Positions 1 through 12,218 of a DNA stretch of 64,000 nucleotides are shown one piece after another; position 1 is the stretch's first letter; every line of letters starts with the position of its first letter. Source of the stretch: Bugulina stolonifera (lineage: Eukaryota; Bryozoa; Gymnolaemata; Cheilostomatida; Bugulidae); assembly GCA_935421135.1 (NCBI GenBank), contig OW285193.1:17718099-17782098 (forward strand). Reading direction: 5' to 3'. Made by a program: the position numbers and the translations under genes. A model generated the notes under the pieces. The model was given only the letters and a program-made list of their open reading frames with translations, made no database searches and was not told the origin of the DNA.

Positions 1-1109
1 CTACTATTTCTGATGAACTGGGAGTTTCATATTAATAATTGTTATCGTTACAGTATGTCTGCCTACATCCTTTGCATATACTATTCAATAATATTTTGAA
101 TTATCTGGAGAATGTAAATTCACTGGGAGGTGGTGTAGGAGCTACAACCTCCAAATAGTCCCCCGGCTACTAATTAAGTTCCTACTGTAGATGTCTGATG
201 ATCAAATTTAAATACAAATTCAAATACCAAAATTATACTTAATTAGTTGTAATTGCATTCATCCATTACTATTTAAATCATATATTATAGATGTATGGCC
301 AAGTCAGCAGATGAAGCTGAGGTTAATGACCTCTATAATGGTCATTGACTAGTGTGTAAACATGGTACACAAGTCTGTGAGATGAGTGCCCGAAGTTCTT
401 ACTTGGAAATTATAAACATGCACTTTCCTATTCTATTCTACAGGTATATTTCCCATGTACGAGGGTCATTCAGTAAGTAAGGTGAATTTTTTCATATGAG
501 GACTTGTATTGTACATGGAAACAAAATTTTTTTTTTATTCTGCTACATAATCTCCATTTAATGACACACTCTTTTTCCATCTGTATATGAGCTTCTGAAT
601 TCCTTCTACATTAAAATCTTTGGATTGGCATTTTAGCCAATATTATATGCAGTCAAATTCATAATCATTCTGGATTCTGCAGGTAGTTATGACAAAATAC
701 AGTTGTATGAGCTCCTAGTGAACTTGCTTTAAATTGTATATACTTACAGAAAAACCCCTACCACCCCCCCCCCCCCACCCCCCTTCAAGACGCTTGTTAC
801 AAAAATTCAGAATAATCTAGCAGTTTATAGCAGTTTAGTAAAAAATCATAACATGCTATAATTACTCTGTGATTATAATTTTTTATGCTGGAAGAACTTA
901 GGGAGGCAGATTTAGTGTTTACTGAGATTGCAGACATGAGCTGATGAATCCACCAGAGTATCATTATGGTTTCACAAGAATTTACCCGTAGGCCTAGCTG
1001 CTTACTTGTAACCTAGGTTCCTACTGAGTCTCTATGAGCCACCTAATGGAAGGCTGCTTAGTGTCTTGATGTTATTGTAGTTTTTTTTTGAAGGCGTTCC
1101 TATCTAGTC
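1..1109. other. Non-genic AT-rich sequence
   Basis: I see no supportable exon here. The stretch has scattered stop codons in all frames, a long C homopolymer near 763-783 and T runs near 529-537 and 1081-1088. It borders the reverse-transcriptase fragment that starts near 1135, so part of it may be older retrotransposon sequence that no longer reads. Confidence 0.5.
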
Positions 1110-1134
1110 CTATTTATCATCATTGTAGTCGTAC

Positions 1135-1930
1135 TTACTGAGGAGATCGAAGAAGAAAGCCGTGGGCAATGCAGTTCACAGATGATCTAGTATTGTTTGG
1201 TGAACATGCAGAAAATTTAGAAGAGAGGTTAGAGAGTTGGAGAGGGTGCTTAGAGGAAGGAGGACTTAAACTGAGTAGAACAAAAACTGAACACTAGTCT
1301 TGGTACCAGCTGGAGACCTTAAGATAACAGGGATGAGTACACCCAACTTCCACAGACAACATCATTTGAATACTCTGGGACAACAAAAATACACCAAGAA
1401 GGAGGATGCAAAGCTGAAGAAGAGAGGAGAATAGGGAAAGTACGGGACAGATGAATATATTTGACAGATTCCAACAAGACTGAAGACACTGCTTTGTAAA
1501 GTCTACATCAGGCCAGTGATGCTGTATGGCAATGAGATATGGCCACTCACACAGTACCTTGAAAACCGACTGAGTTCCACTGAAATGAGGATGCTGTGAT
1601 ATATTCATGGCATCAGCCTAGAAGAGCATAAAAGGAGTAAGGAAATTAGAGAACTAGCAAGACTAGAGGCTGTCAGTGGACTAATAAGGAAGGGAAGGCT
1701 ACAGCGGTATGGGCATGTACGTTGGAGAGAGGAAGACAATAGGAGTCAGCAATATTAGTGTTGAAGGCAAGAACAGGAAGGGTGGACCGAAACATAGATG
1801 GATGGATACGATAAGGGCAGATATGAGAAGGTCGCACTTATAAAAGGATGATACTGAAGATAAGGTGAGATGGAGGTCGCTGATTGAGTTAGCTACTATG
1901 CAGAACCCGTTGCCCACAAGGATTGAAACG
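1135..1930 (+). mobile_element. Decayed LINE (non-LTR) reverse-transcriptase fragment
   Basis: Reading the plus strand in shifting frames gives a chain of motifs typical of the palm, thumb and C-terminal part of non-LTR retrotransposon reverse transcriptases. A PWAMQFTDDLVLFGE segment near 1162-1206 corresponds to the catalytic YADD box, here altered to FTDD. It is followed by a GLKLSRTKTE-like segment near 1265-1290, then VYIRPVMLYGNEIWPL near 1501-1547, SSTEMRML near 1573-1600, and GRLQRYGHVRWREED near 1694-1738. Stops and frame changes interrupt it, for example TGA near 1597. The 5' part of the element, including the endonuclease, is not seen, as is usual for 5'-truncated LINE copies. The class is well supported by motif order. 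The clade (RTE- or Jockey-like) is not resolved. The copy cannot be active. Confidence 0.8.
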
Positions 1931-2007
1931 GCAACGGTGAGAAACAGTGAGAACCTTATCTAGTTAAATGTAGCTACAGTGTAGTAGAAAGTAACCTATA
2001 AAATATG

Positions 2008-2195
2008 CAGTGAAACTTGCTTAATTCAAACTCGAAGGGACGACCATGATTGGTTTGAATTAGGCCTGAGTTTAAATTATAATATCATTTCACTTAATTG
2101 AAATCATTATATAGCGCTCTGCAGGGACCAAGGCTAATAGTTTGAACTAACCAATTTTTTGAATTATCCGAGGCTAAATTAAGCAAGTTCCACTG
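2008..2195. mobile_element. pogo/Tigger-like MITE (188 bp)
   Basis: The element begins CAGTGAAACTTGCTTAATT and ends with its near-perfect inverted copy AATTAAGCAAGTTCCACTG, a 19-bp terminal inverted repeat with one mismatch. CAGT...ACTG ends with a following 'gaac/aaac' are characteristic of pogo/Tigger-type Tc1-mariner relatives. The interior also folds back on itself, with TTTGAATTA-type sequences on both sides. There is no transposase ORF, so it is non-autonomous. A clean TA target duplication is not visible: the left flank is ...tatg and the right flank is tattt..., so the exact boundary may be off by a base or two. Confidence 0.65.
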
Positions 2196-2354
2196 TATTT
2201 AATTCTAAAATAGCAGCATCCTAGTAGTGAAAAGAGCTGATTTTATCTCACAATAATAATCTTTCTATGCAGTCTCGTGTTAACAGAACGTTCTAATGTT
2301 TACAGAACGGGCTAGTTGACAAAAGTACTTTCAACAGCACAACGATCCAATCAG

Positions 2355-2792
2355 GAGGTAGATACAAAGAGCAATGCAAGCAACGGAGGATTAGTGAGAC
2401 GATTACGGGAAACAACACTCACGCAGGAGGAGGGTAAGTTCCATTATGATGTAATATTATTTTGGTTGTTAAGAGGGTTATATATAAAGTACTTGGTAAA
2501 CAATCGACAGCGGAACATTATCATTTGACTGGGTAGGAATACATATAGATAGATATGCTTTAATAGAACGCGTTAGGTGGTTAGGTTTTATAGCATATGA
2601 ACATACATATATCAAATTAGAAATAACATAAGCCTATACAATAGGAGTGTTGATAGTTGATATGTATGTAATAACAATAATTATACATTTTTAGCTCTGA
2701 AGAGATGTAGTGTCTGGAAACTGATTGGCTGCTTACCAGTGACAGCTAAGGAGGAGATGGCTCATTGGCTGACAAGAACAAGAAGTAGACAG
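2355..2792 (+). CDS. Two linked exons of an unrecognised gene
   Basis: Two plus-strand exons splice in phase. Exon 2355-2433 follows an AG at 2353-2354 and ends before gtaagt, with one base carried over. Exon 2695-2792 follows a TTTTTAG acceptor and ends before gtttgt. The joined peptide contains RLRETTLTQEEALKRC and then SVWKLIGCLPVTAKEEMAHW followed by LTRTRSRQ. It has no stop, and the split codon (G + CT) matches. The upstream side is uncertain: an in-frame TAG at 2313-2315 means any 5' coding part must come from another exon. I do not recognise the family. The next exon in phase could be the terminal exon at 10526-10753, which would put the inverted repeats at 5.3-8.4 kb inside one long intron. 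The residue composition and matched phase are the main support. Confidence 0.4.
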
Positions 2793-5321
2793 GTTTGTAG
2801 GTAGGAAGCATTAATTCATTATACAAAGGTTCTGTACTGTAGGCTACTACTTTATAATTATCACCAAGTCTATTCACTCCCACACAATGTGTCACTGATT
2901 CACATAAAGTAGTTGTCCTCCCCTCATTTTAATAATTTACAGTGTATATTGCCCTGAACTGAATCCAGTTGGTTCAAGCAATAAAAGATTTGTTAATTCA
3001 TTATACCTCATGACCTCATGACTTCATGACCTGAGATGTAAATATTGATTAATTCACCAAAAGCATGTTTAAATGTTTACAGGATTTGCTGATAATGATG
3101 ACTTCATTGGAAGACATATTATAATGACAGCCAATCATAACACTAGCTCATTGTCACATATCAGTGACTTATAAAAGGAGATGATGGAATCGAAAGCTGA
3201 ACTAGATTTCCATATGAAGTAAATGGTGAGTACATACACCTATCCATTGATCTGTAGAAATGTGGAGTAAATGGTGAGTACATACACCTATCCATTGATC
3301 CGTAGAAATATGGAGTAAATAGTGAGTACATACACCTATCCATTGATCTGTAGAAATGTGGAGTAAATGGTGAGTACATACACCTATCCATTGATCCGTA
3401 GAAATATGGAGTAAATAGTGAGTACATACACCTATCCATTGATCTGTAGAAATGTGGAGTAAATGGTGAGTACATACACCTATCCATTGATCTGTAGAAA
3501 TGTGGAGTAAATGGTGAGAACATGTATCTCTATTCTTTAGTAGGTATGCATCATGTGAGAAATAGTGTTTATATTAGATTTTAGTTTTGTCAGCTGTATT
3601 GGAAACTATAAAGCTGAAATTATCCACTATATTTGAAAAGTAATTCAGATTCGGTTTAGATTTGTATGAAAAATATTCCTTCAGCAAGACTGAAATTTGA
3701 TGAACTTTGAATATTAGAATGTAGAACTACCTTTCTGTGGCTACTCATGGTTCAGAACAAATAATGCACTGAATATATTATAAATGCAAGTTCTTATATT
3801 TGGAATTGACCAGATATTCATGTACACTATATATTGAAATAATTTATGATATTAGATGACTGAAGTTAGTATGGTTAGAGGCAGAACAAGTGAGAAGTTG
3901 ATATCAGAGTTACGTAAGGAAGTGGGGATGGACTAGCAGTCATGGGACTTTTATTATTCATCCAATGAGGTGCTAGTTCTCACTGTAGTCATCCAATGAG
4001 GTGCTACTTCTCACTGTAGCATAGGAAGGAAGGGAAATCAAGATGAAGGGCAGTTGGTTCTAAAGGGACAATTGGTTGCACATGTTGGTATGTTATCATA
4101 GTGAATTTTAACCCATTGCAGTAGGTCAGTTATTCGACTTTTTATACATGTTTAGTTTAAGGCTGTCATTGTAAACAGCAGAAATGCAGCCCATAGTGCT
4201 TAGAAATAGGACAGGTAAAGCCACTGAATTTGTAAAAGTGTGCAAGCGTAATAGTTTTAGAACGAAGTTACCCTCTCGTGCTGACGACTCCTTGCAATGG
4301 CAAATCCTATTATTCTCCCAATGTACATGTACATGCAAACAAGTTATTGTGTATACCTTGTAACAAGTGTAGGTACCAAGAGCTAATCCAAATATATACA
4401 TATATATATATATTGATAACCTCATGACTAGTATACTCTGTATCTAGAGGTAGCAAAGAAGACAAAAATATAATATGCATGAGTGCCAATACATCATATT
4501 ATAATACTTTAGACAAACCAATGAAGTCCTTTAATTACTTCTGATGATATAACAGAGCCAATAGGAAAAGATACAACAAGATACGACCATTGATCTAATT
4601 AAGTATTGCAACGATGACAAACAACAACAACAGACGACAGCAACAGACAACAAACGACGACAGCAGGTATGTATCGCCATATAACAATAGACCGACTAAG
4701 TAGTGTAATGGTGACGTTAGGTGAAAGCACATAGATACATGTTTGAATGTGGCCATGATATTTGATGCTAAGTGCTGACAAAAAGGTAGGGATTACTACT
4801 ACCAAGTTCAAAAGTCGCTGTTGCCATTCAGCCATAAAAGTTAGAAGTACGGTATAAAATTGTACTGACAAAGTTAAAATTTACCAGACAAGTATACAAG
4901 CAAACTACACGTATATGGGTATAAAATCAGTAGGTATGCGATAGTCGGCCCTCTACACTTTAATTGTAACATGCAATAGAGGTGACAACTTCTAATTGAT
5001 GACGAATATATATGTAATCATAAATGGTCATTGCTAGAGACAATCTTGGTTTTTAGCTTCTCTGCTGATCAACCATGTAAGTGTGGTAATGTTCTTCTTT
5101 AGATCACAGGCTATTATTGCCAACAAGATGGATCCAGAGAAGTCTAAACTAAACATCAAACTATGCAAGTCTACAGTTAACTTGGCAGTTATTGACGTGT
5201 TATGAAGAAAACAACACAATATTGATGAACTTTGAATTGAAATCGGAAGTTTGCATGACACTTTGTTTTCGCTGAAAGGATTATGGGAAGACTGTTCCTT
5301 TTTCATTGACTGCTACATCTG
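2793..5321. other. Intronic or intergenic sequence, no gene seen
   Basis: Apart from the 48-bp minisatellite at 3218-3518, this stretch holds only a short direct duplication of a CATCCAATGAGGTGCTA unit at 3959-4016 and simple TA and ACAACA tracts. None of the small open frames carries convincing splice sites or protein-like composition. Confidence 0.45.
3218..3518. repeat. 48-bp minisatellite, about 6 copies
   Basis: The unit begins AGTAAATGGTGAGTACATAC and continues through ACCTATCCATTGATC to GTAGAAATGTGG. It repeats about six times with a small number of point variants (atgg/atag, ctgt/ccgt, tgtgg/tatgg) that alternate between copies, suggesting higher-order duplication of a two-unit block. 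Because 48 is a multiple of three, the minus strand shows an artefactual open frame of 16-residue repeats (MYSPFTPHFYRSMDRC). I do not treat that as a gene. Confidence 0.9.
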
Positions 5322-6078
5322 TTAACACAACCCTACAAGTAGTTATATCCAGTACTATGAATGGTGGAAGAGTGGGGGGCTGACAGCACATTGAAGCTAA
5401 CCCTGTGTTCAATGCACCACCATGAAGCTAAGAGTTTGTAGACTTAGGAACTACTGGCAGCAGCTATCCAAGTAGGGGAGTACTCTCTTCCCACAGGTAG
5501 GTGAACATGATGTAACTTCAACTTCTTAGGGCTATGAAATTGTCTCAATAACACGTAGTCCCTGCATGAACTATACCAGATAATTGACATGTATTTTGTG
5601 AAATGATTTACAATCACGATAATCTTTGGCTGCAGCAAGGAATATTATTTACCTACATAAAAGTGGGCGGCACCTGTAGGCAGTAGTCTCACAGTTTGAG
5701 TGTTGTAATATGTAGTCGTCCTTCATGGATATAACTGTAAGTAATCCCATATGGAATTAGACGACTTGCTACTCGACTATAAGAAACATATACTTGGGTG
5801 ATATGGAGAATATACAGATTATAGATAAATAGGCTGACTGTATGCAATGAATGATAAGTACAGCTACTCAATGTTGCTACAAGTTAAAGCAAGAGTTATC
5901 TCCTCATTACAATATATCAACATAGGTTGTAATTACTCTAGTAGTTATGAGCATATTATATCCAATATTTACATGTTTAGTTGTTACATTCTATATAACT
6001 CTTATAATTATCCTGGTAGAATTGAAACATTAATATTTCTAAAACATGTTTCATGGTACAATCACTTCAAAGACTAAA
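5322..6078 (+). repeat. Dispersed 0.75-kb repeat, copy 1
   Basis: This stretch matches, in reverse complement and over nearly its whole length, the sequence at 7650-8383. Shared blocks include TAACACAACCC at one end, CACATTGAAGCTAACCCTGT near 5390, AAGCTAAGAGTT, CTACTGGCAGCAG, GGTGAACATGA, TCATTACAATATATC, TTATATCCAA and TAGTTGTTACATT. Many substitutions and small indels separate the copies, so the duplication is old or both are independent insertions of one family. No ORF and no terminal inverted repeat was found. It is probably a non-autonomous transposable element of unknown class. Confidence 0.75.
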
Positions 6079-7649
6079 ATTATCTCTTCCCCAATGAATA
6101 TTCTAACTATTTAATTATAAAAATAAAGTTTTGGAAATTTTGTCAGATGTTTAACATCATTGTTGAAATTGTCCTCTTAGAATTTCATAAGTTGTGAATT
6201 CTTCTGAACCATAAATTTGCTGCTATACGTCCACATCCCAACTGTCATTTGTGAAAAAGATCTATGCTATCATTGATTGGTTCTTTAATATGAAATTATG
6301 ACTTTTGCTCTTTACTCCAATAATTCTATCTCTATCACTCTGGTGTGGTCTATATTCTACCTGCAGTGTCCTGTTCCATAGTCTATAGTCCTTACATTCA
6401 GCCTGCCTAGACAATCCTAATCACTCACTGACTATACTCAGTATACATTACATACATGACGACTGTGTATAGTTTATATCACACTCTCTAGTACACTACT
6501 CTAGGTCTCCTCATGTAGTTATTGAGTCTGGTGTCATCATAGAGCCCTTAACAGTCGCTAAATGCGTAATAAGAAACTTTGTATATGTTATAATGTAACG
6601 AATACTTTGCAAAACTTCAAAAATGAGAGTCGTCTTCTCTTTATTTTGAAAGTTGTTCACTCTTGCCCCAAACTCCAACCTCAACATATAGATGTTTCTT
6701 AGCATGTATTTAGTAACTGTTAATTCTTGCATCTTACAGCAATGAACACTGTCTTCCCTTCTCAACCCTTGTATTACATCAAAATTATATTTATCTGGAC
6801 TGAAGATACAATACTTATATAACATGATGTGATACTCAACCATATGCATGTACATGTGTAGGGCCGTCCAATGACATGTAGCATTCCTATATTATTACTG
6901 AGCTCCAAGTTGCTACTCCAAGACCATTAATTCACCCTTCTCTACATTTCCTTTTGCTAGCTCCAGTGTGTCGTATTTCTGCCATTTTTTATCTCAGATT
7001 TTTTGTGGATATTATTCGTTACCTAAGCAGTACACAGTAATGTGTCATATCATTATACACAGCTTGCTTGCATCTAGTCAAAACACTCTATTCAGCCCTT
7101 AGTTTCTTTGCGTTGGACGTTCTACTTACTGCAAAGAAAATTAAATTTGTGGATCTCATGTTTGCAACACAGTTTCATCCATACTATTTGAACATACTTG
7201 TCAGTGTCAAGTCTCCAACTTTCACGGTAAAGCTTCCACATTTTGAGACACTTTAAATCTCCCCGTTTTTCCAGGTTTCACAATATTTTAAGAAGGTTTC
7301 AATCGATATTGGGATGCAAAATCAGTAGTAGACCTATCATCCCCAATCATGCAACTTTGTCTAGATATTCATTAAATTTGAAAAGCTGAAGGTTGTAGTA
7401 ATCATAACACAACTACAATTAGTTCTAATTGAAGTTGGAATTATTTATGTTTATGCAATATTGTAAATTTGCCATAATTTTGAACTGTCCGATGACATTG
7501 ATGAGAAAATGACATTTCAACAAATCATTTATAAGATTTCTCTTCTTGAGGTCCCTGAAAAATTATGCTTATTCAAACTTCCAGGTATAGATTTTGTTTA
7601 CTTGCAAGTATGCACTTAAAATAGAATTTATTAGTGATTAAAATCGCTA
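6079..7649. other. Spacer between the inverted repeat copies
   Basis: No supportable exon. The sequence is AT-rich with scattered stops. Short pieces near 6157-6200 and 6625-6665 (GAAATTGTCCTCTTAGAATT; GAGAGTCGTCTTCTC with AAAGTTGTTCACTC) resemble decayed members of the hairpin family described at 10211-10278. Confidence 0.4.
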
Positions 7650-8383
7650 GTTTTTGTCTATGAAATGACAGGACCATGAAATATGCTCTAGAAATCCCAA
7701 TGTTCAAATTCTATCAGGATAATTATAAGAGTTCTATAAAATGTAACAACTAAATAGGTAACTGTTGGATATAATATGTTCATAACTACATGGGTAATTA
7801 CACCTTATGTAGATATATTGTAATGAGAAGATAACTCATACTCTGACATGCAACAATATTGAATAGATGTGGTTATCATTCACCTTGTATAGTGAGCCTA
7901 CTTTCTGTCTGTATATGATCTACAATTACCCAGTTGTATGTTTTAAATAGTTGGGTGCAAAATCATTCTACTCCATGTGGAGATTACTGCCGATTATATC
8001 TGTACAGGACAACTACAGGCTCCACAAACCTGTGATTGATTACCAATAACAGGTTCCACCCACTTGTAGGTAAAAATATTTCACTGCCCAAAGTTATTGT
8101 GCCAAATAATCATTTCACAACAACATGTCATTATTCTGGCATGGTTTGTGAAGGAACTACAGTTTGAGATGATTTCATAGCCTTAAGAGGTTTTGTTATG
8201 TCATGTTCACCACTGAAGGGAGGAGAGAGTACTCTCCAACTTGGATCACTGCTGCCAGTAGCTCTAAGCCTAACAACTCTTAGCTTCATGATGGTGTATT
8301 GAACACAGGGTTAGCTTCAATGTGCTGCTAACTCCTTATATTCTTCCACCTTAGTACAGATATACATAGTTAGGGTTGTGTTA
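7650..8383 (-). repeat. Dispersed 0.75-kb repeat, copy 2 (inverted)
   Basis: This is the inverted partner of 5322-6078. Read on the minus strand it carries the same series of blocks in the same order, for example AACACAACCC at 8373-8382, GCTAACCCTGTGTTCAATAC near 8310, TGGTGAACATGACATAAC near 8200, and the ATTATCCTGATAGAAT block near 7720. The two arms are separated by about 1.57 kb, so the locus could form a long stem-loop. The edges were set where the alignment stops being readable by eye. Confidence 0.75.
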
Positions 8384-10525
8384 TCAATGCAGCTCTTAGT
8401 AATGTTTGTGTTTTATTATTTTTTTATTGTTAAACAGATATTATAATAAAACAATAATACAGAATAATGTGATAATATTTGTCTATTTGCTCTCATCTGT
8501 ATGTCTTCTTTTGCTGTAGCTGAGCTGTTTGTAGACTATCTTGGTACTCCTCTTAACTGAAATCTACAACATAGTGTTTACATGGTTACCATAGTGATAG
8601 ACTGTGAACTTTGCACTACATTATAAATAATTGCTCTCCAAGAACTACAAGTAAACAGATAATTAAACCTTGGAAATAAAGTCTACAGAATACTCACTCA
8701 GTACTATATCAGAACGTCATATACATGTGAATTCTACAGTCACAGATATCAACTTCAACTAATGAGTTTCACGTAGATATAATGAGACTCTTTTCCATCT
8801 TACTGAATCTTACAGCCAAGATTATGCGTCATATAACACATATTTACCAGAACAAAACTTTTTTGTGGATTTATTACTAATTAATGGTTGTGTTTTAATT
8901 CAGTAATTGATTAGTCACAGAGTTTCTAAACATACATTAATTTTAAGTCAATCAGTTTTAGTTAAGATATTAGCCGGTTACACTTTAGGTTTGGTTGTAG
9001 GTTCAAGTTTCTTGGTAGTCTAACTGGTTCATTAATCCTGTACACTTTTATATTGGTATCCACGGTAACTCTTACCATTGTCTCTTTGCCACTCCTTCAG
9101 CTTCCCCAGATCTAGATGTCAGACAATCACAACTAAACACTTCCTCACAGTTACTGATAACGACTCCATGGAGGTAATACTCTCATTGAACTGATCATTG
9201 TCAACAGCCCCCTCAGCTGGGAATCACTTCACCAGAGCCTAGAAAGGTGTAACAGGTAAATATAACCATTTACTTTTGTTGTACACAGTTTTACCTACAT
9301 GACTGGAAAATGCACTATACATGCAGTTTATGCAATTCTCACTGGCCAGGCAAGGATATACCAAAGTCTGAGGTAAATTTGTAATATTACATATACATTA
9401 TGTTTAAAAAATATAGTTTAGCATATCAAAATACAGTAAATTATATTATAGTACAATAACAGGATAGTGTAGTGTACACTATACATGTACATTATTTGTA
9501 TGTTGTAATTTGTAGCACAACAGCAATAGTAATTAATATACAATTAGTACATACATGTGATACTTACATTGTACATTATTAAATGATAATGACACCACTG
9601 TAGAAGAAGGAAATTGCCATCCATGTAAAGTTTCCTAGTCATTAGTTAGTGAAACTTTGTAAAGCTAGTGAGTGACTTACTATCTTTTTGTAGCCATTAA
9701 ATTCCAGTAATGTCTGACAATGAAGGATCTTCCTCTTCAACAGCATGCTGGGTGGTCCACCATTACTGCATACAATGCAGCTCAGTTAGCTTGTTGATCA
9801 TACAATACATAGCCAGGTGGGCTTTATGTATACTAAATAGCCAGTATTGATGATAGCCAGTTGTGCAATAGATGTGCAAGAGCAGACAATTCTATACCTG
9901 GCAAACAAAAACATGGATCAATTTAATCACATATTATAATATAATGCATTAAAATATAATGTATATTATTACATACTACACAGACTAGGGAATCCTATGG
10001 TGTGGTGAACATTAATGTTTTAAGGATAGTCATATAGTGTAACAATGGTTAAAAGTTAAAACCAATTTTATCAATCAGAGCATAACATGTACATGGTAAC
10101 CTTATTAGGAGTTGTGAATATCTACATGTACTCGTACATGATAGTAATACATGCAGTGTACTATTACTATACTACATGTACATGATAGTAATTACGTACT
10201 GTATTTATTTATTATAATTCGCAAGTTATCCTCTCTGTCACACAACTATATTGGGAGAGGACAACTTCGAATTATAATAATTTCTTAACCAAATTTTAAA
10301 TGCATGTAGAGCAGGAAGGAACTTTCTCCCAATTCTAATATATTGTGTTATGAAATTGACATTAATTAGAATAATTTTCACTCCTAATGATCACAACAAA
10401 AACCATGTAATTAGTTCAAGAAGGTTTAGAAGGTGGCATTGATCCTTCCCTAGTATCCACCCTCATGAAAGTCCATTTGAGATGTTTGTAAAATGTACAT
10501 ACATACATGACTTGCGGCAGGTCAG
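8384..10525. other. No gene recognised
   Basis: The sequence is AT-rich with frequent TACATGTA-type palindromes and no convincing exon. A short pair of possible exons near 9160-9240 (after CCTCACAG and CAACAG) would require an intron of about 34 bp and does not connect in phase to the exon at 10526, so I left it out. The hairpin element at 10211-10278 lies inside. Confidence 0.4.
10211..10278. repeat. Short hairpin element (GAAGTTGTCCTCTC family)
   Basis: The left arm at 10211-10235 (ATTATAATTCGCAAGTTATC then CTCTC) and the right arm at 10255-10278 (GAGAGGACAACTTCGAATTA then TAAT) are inverted copies with few mismatches, around a loop of about 19 bp. The same arm sequence recurs at several other places in the window, some with both arms and some with one arm only. 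It therefore behaves as a dispersed family of foldback elements and not a chance palindrome. No coding capacity. Confidence 0.75.
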
Positions 10526-10753
10526 CAATTTGATTTAGAATCTGCACTCCTGTTCTTGGACTCAGAGGACCATTTTAGTCTTGACGAAGATCTTATCAAC
10601 CTATCCTGTGACAATCATTCTGTACCCAAACTTTCTCTTATAGAGACATCACCCCCAGAAGCCGTAGTGCTACAGTCCCAAGTCTGCTGGATCTCTCCAC
10701 AGACCATCAGTGACAGTGTAACACAGTCATCACTCTTCTGCATATTTGAATAA
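10526..10753 (+). CDS. Terminal exon of an unrecognised gene
   Basis: An acceptor (GTCAG) at 10521-10525 opens a frame of 75 codons ending in TAA at 10751-10753. The peptide starts QFDLESALLFLDSEDHFSLD and is acidic and serine-rich, ending QSSLFCIFE. The stop codon overlaps an AATAAA polyadenylation signal (10750-10755), which fits a true 3' end. The phase (0) matches the end of the exon at 2792, so the two may belong to one transcript with an 8-kb intron. Exons in between cannot be excluded. An alternative acceptor GATTTAG at 10532-10538 would suit an upstream exon ending with one base. I do not recognise the family. Confidence 0.4.
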   Translation, partial: QFDLESALLFLDSEDHFSLDEDLINLSCDNHSVPKLSLIETSPPEAVVLQSQVCWISPQTISDSVTQSSLFCIFE

Positions 10754-11125
10754 AATATAAATTAGAAGTAGATTTTTACACAGAGCACTTGCGAATTTCA
10801 AATCACAAAAATTTAAATCTTTATGTAGCTCATGTTGCAAGCAAGGACTGTTAGGGTAAATACGTGTAAAGTAAAAAAATGTTGAAGCATTTAGAAGTTG
10901 TTTGGCATTTGATAAGGTGTGTAGTTGTCAAATGTATCACTATTAGTTTCCTCTGTGTTTACAACTGGGATTTACCCTCCCATCCAAATGTTTTTGCCTT
11001 CATAATCACCAAGACACTTGGCAGGTACTGTAAGCATGTTCTGGCAAAGTGGATACAATTAATATATGAATGCAATATATTCGGAACTGCAGCCATAATA
11101 GCATAGTGAAGTACCCATGCTACGC

Positions 11126-11303
11126 TGTCCTCTCTTTTTGGTAAAAGGCAAGAGGAAACAACTTTACTAGACTGATTATTCTTATATTCTTGAAACTGTC
11201 CGCTCTTATCAAGTAAAGAGAAGGTAACTTCCTTTATTAATAGGAGTGTTGTATTTTTGAAGTTGTTTTCTCTTGGCATTTATATAAAGCAAGAGAAAAT
11301 AAC
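11126..11303. repeat. Cluster of three diverged hairpin elements
   Basis: Three consecutive foldbacks share the core of the 10211-10278 family. They are CTGTCCTCTC...GAGGAAACAACTT (11126-11166), AAACTGTCCGCTCTT...AAGAGAAGGTAACTT (11192-11230) and GAAGTTGTTTTCTCTTG...AAGAGAAAATAACT (11259-11303). Spacing is about 66 bp from one to the next, as if three copies had inserted into, or arisen from, one another. Arms differ at several positions. Confidence 0.55.
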
Positions 11304-12158
11304 TACCAACCCAAAATTTCTGTACCATACTATATGTATTATTATTGCACATTGTACTTTTGGTTAGAGTGAGATGCACCTGTGATTATTTAAAAAGCAA
11401 ATATTTTCAGTCTAACTATGAAAATCAGCCTTCACTTTCCTGGCTGGAGTGTGGTGTAGTTTAATTTTGTGTAGCCCATGACCCTATCCATTAGAAATGG
11501 TCTAAATGCATACTTTAACTCAAACTGATTAACAAATGGACGGTTCAAATACATGTAGGTGATATAAAGATTTATCCATGAAACTCAATCTGTCATCAAT
11601 TCTTGTTTGCAAACACTTTAAAGGGTGATAAATATAAGGTATTTAAGTTGAAGTCTATAAACCAATAAATACATGTGAACTTCTAAGAAACAAAAATGTC
11701 GTACTTACAGAAGAACCTCGTTCTTGTTATAGTAGATATCTAAAGACAAAGTAGTATGTAAATATTATTAATTTAATAAATTCTGGAGAAATCTCACAGG
11801 TCACTTCCTGTGAACCAACTAGCTAGCTAGGTAATACAAGTACAGGGCTTCAATCCTGTAGTGAAACCTCTTTTACATGGCCAGGATATAGCTATGATAA
11901 TTATGTTAGCTGTGGTGTATGTAATGGAGTGTTGTATTCTCCCAGAACAGGGGTATGCTAGCCAAACTTGTGCTTTCTCATCTCTATACAAATGTTTGCA
12001 TTTCACCAGCACATACTATAATAATAATTAATAAGTGATATTATTATATACATGTGATTTATACCTCATGAAAGTTCTCATTCTCATTCATTACCACTAC
12101 AACATACAACCAACGTAGTTGTTTAGTATGAATGGGTTATTCAAAAATTATTGGTTAC

Positions 12159-12218
12159 AATTCGAAGTTGTCCTCTCACAATTTGGTGGACTAGACGGGA
12201 GAGGACAACTTTAAATTA
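12159..12218. repeat. Hairpin element, near-perfect arms
   Basis: The left arm AATTCGAAGTTGTCCTCTC at 12159-12177 pairs with GAGAGGACAACTTTAAATT at 12199-12217 around a 21-bp loop. It is one of the best-preserved members of the family in the window. Confidence 0.75.

Noticed and set aside
3161..3523. Minus-strand frame with 16-residue repeats
   Set aside because: Artefact of the 48-bp minisatellite.
9160..9250. Two tiny plus-strand exons
   Set aside because: The intron between them would be about 34 bp, and the phase does not connect to the later exon.
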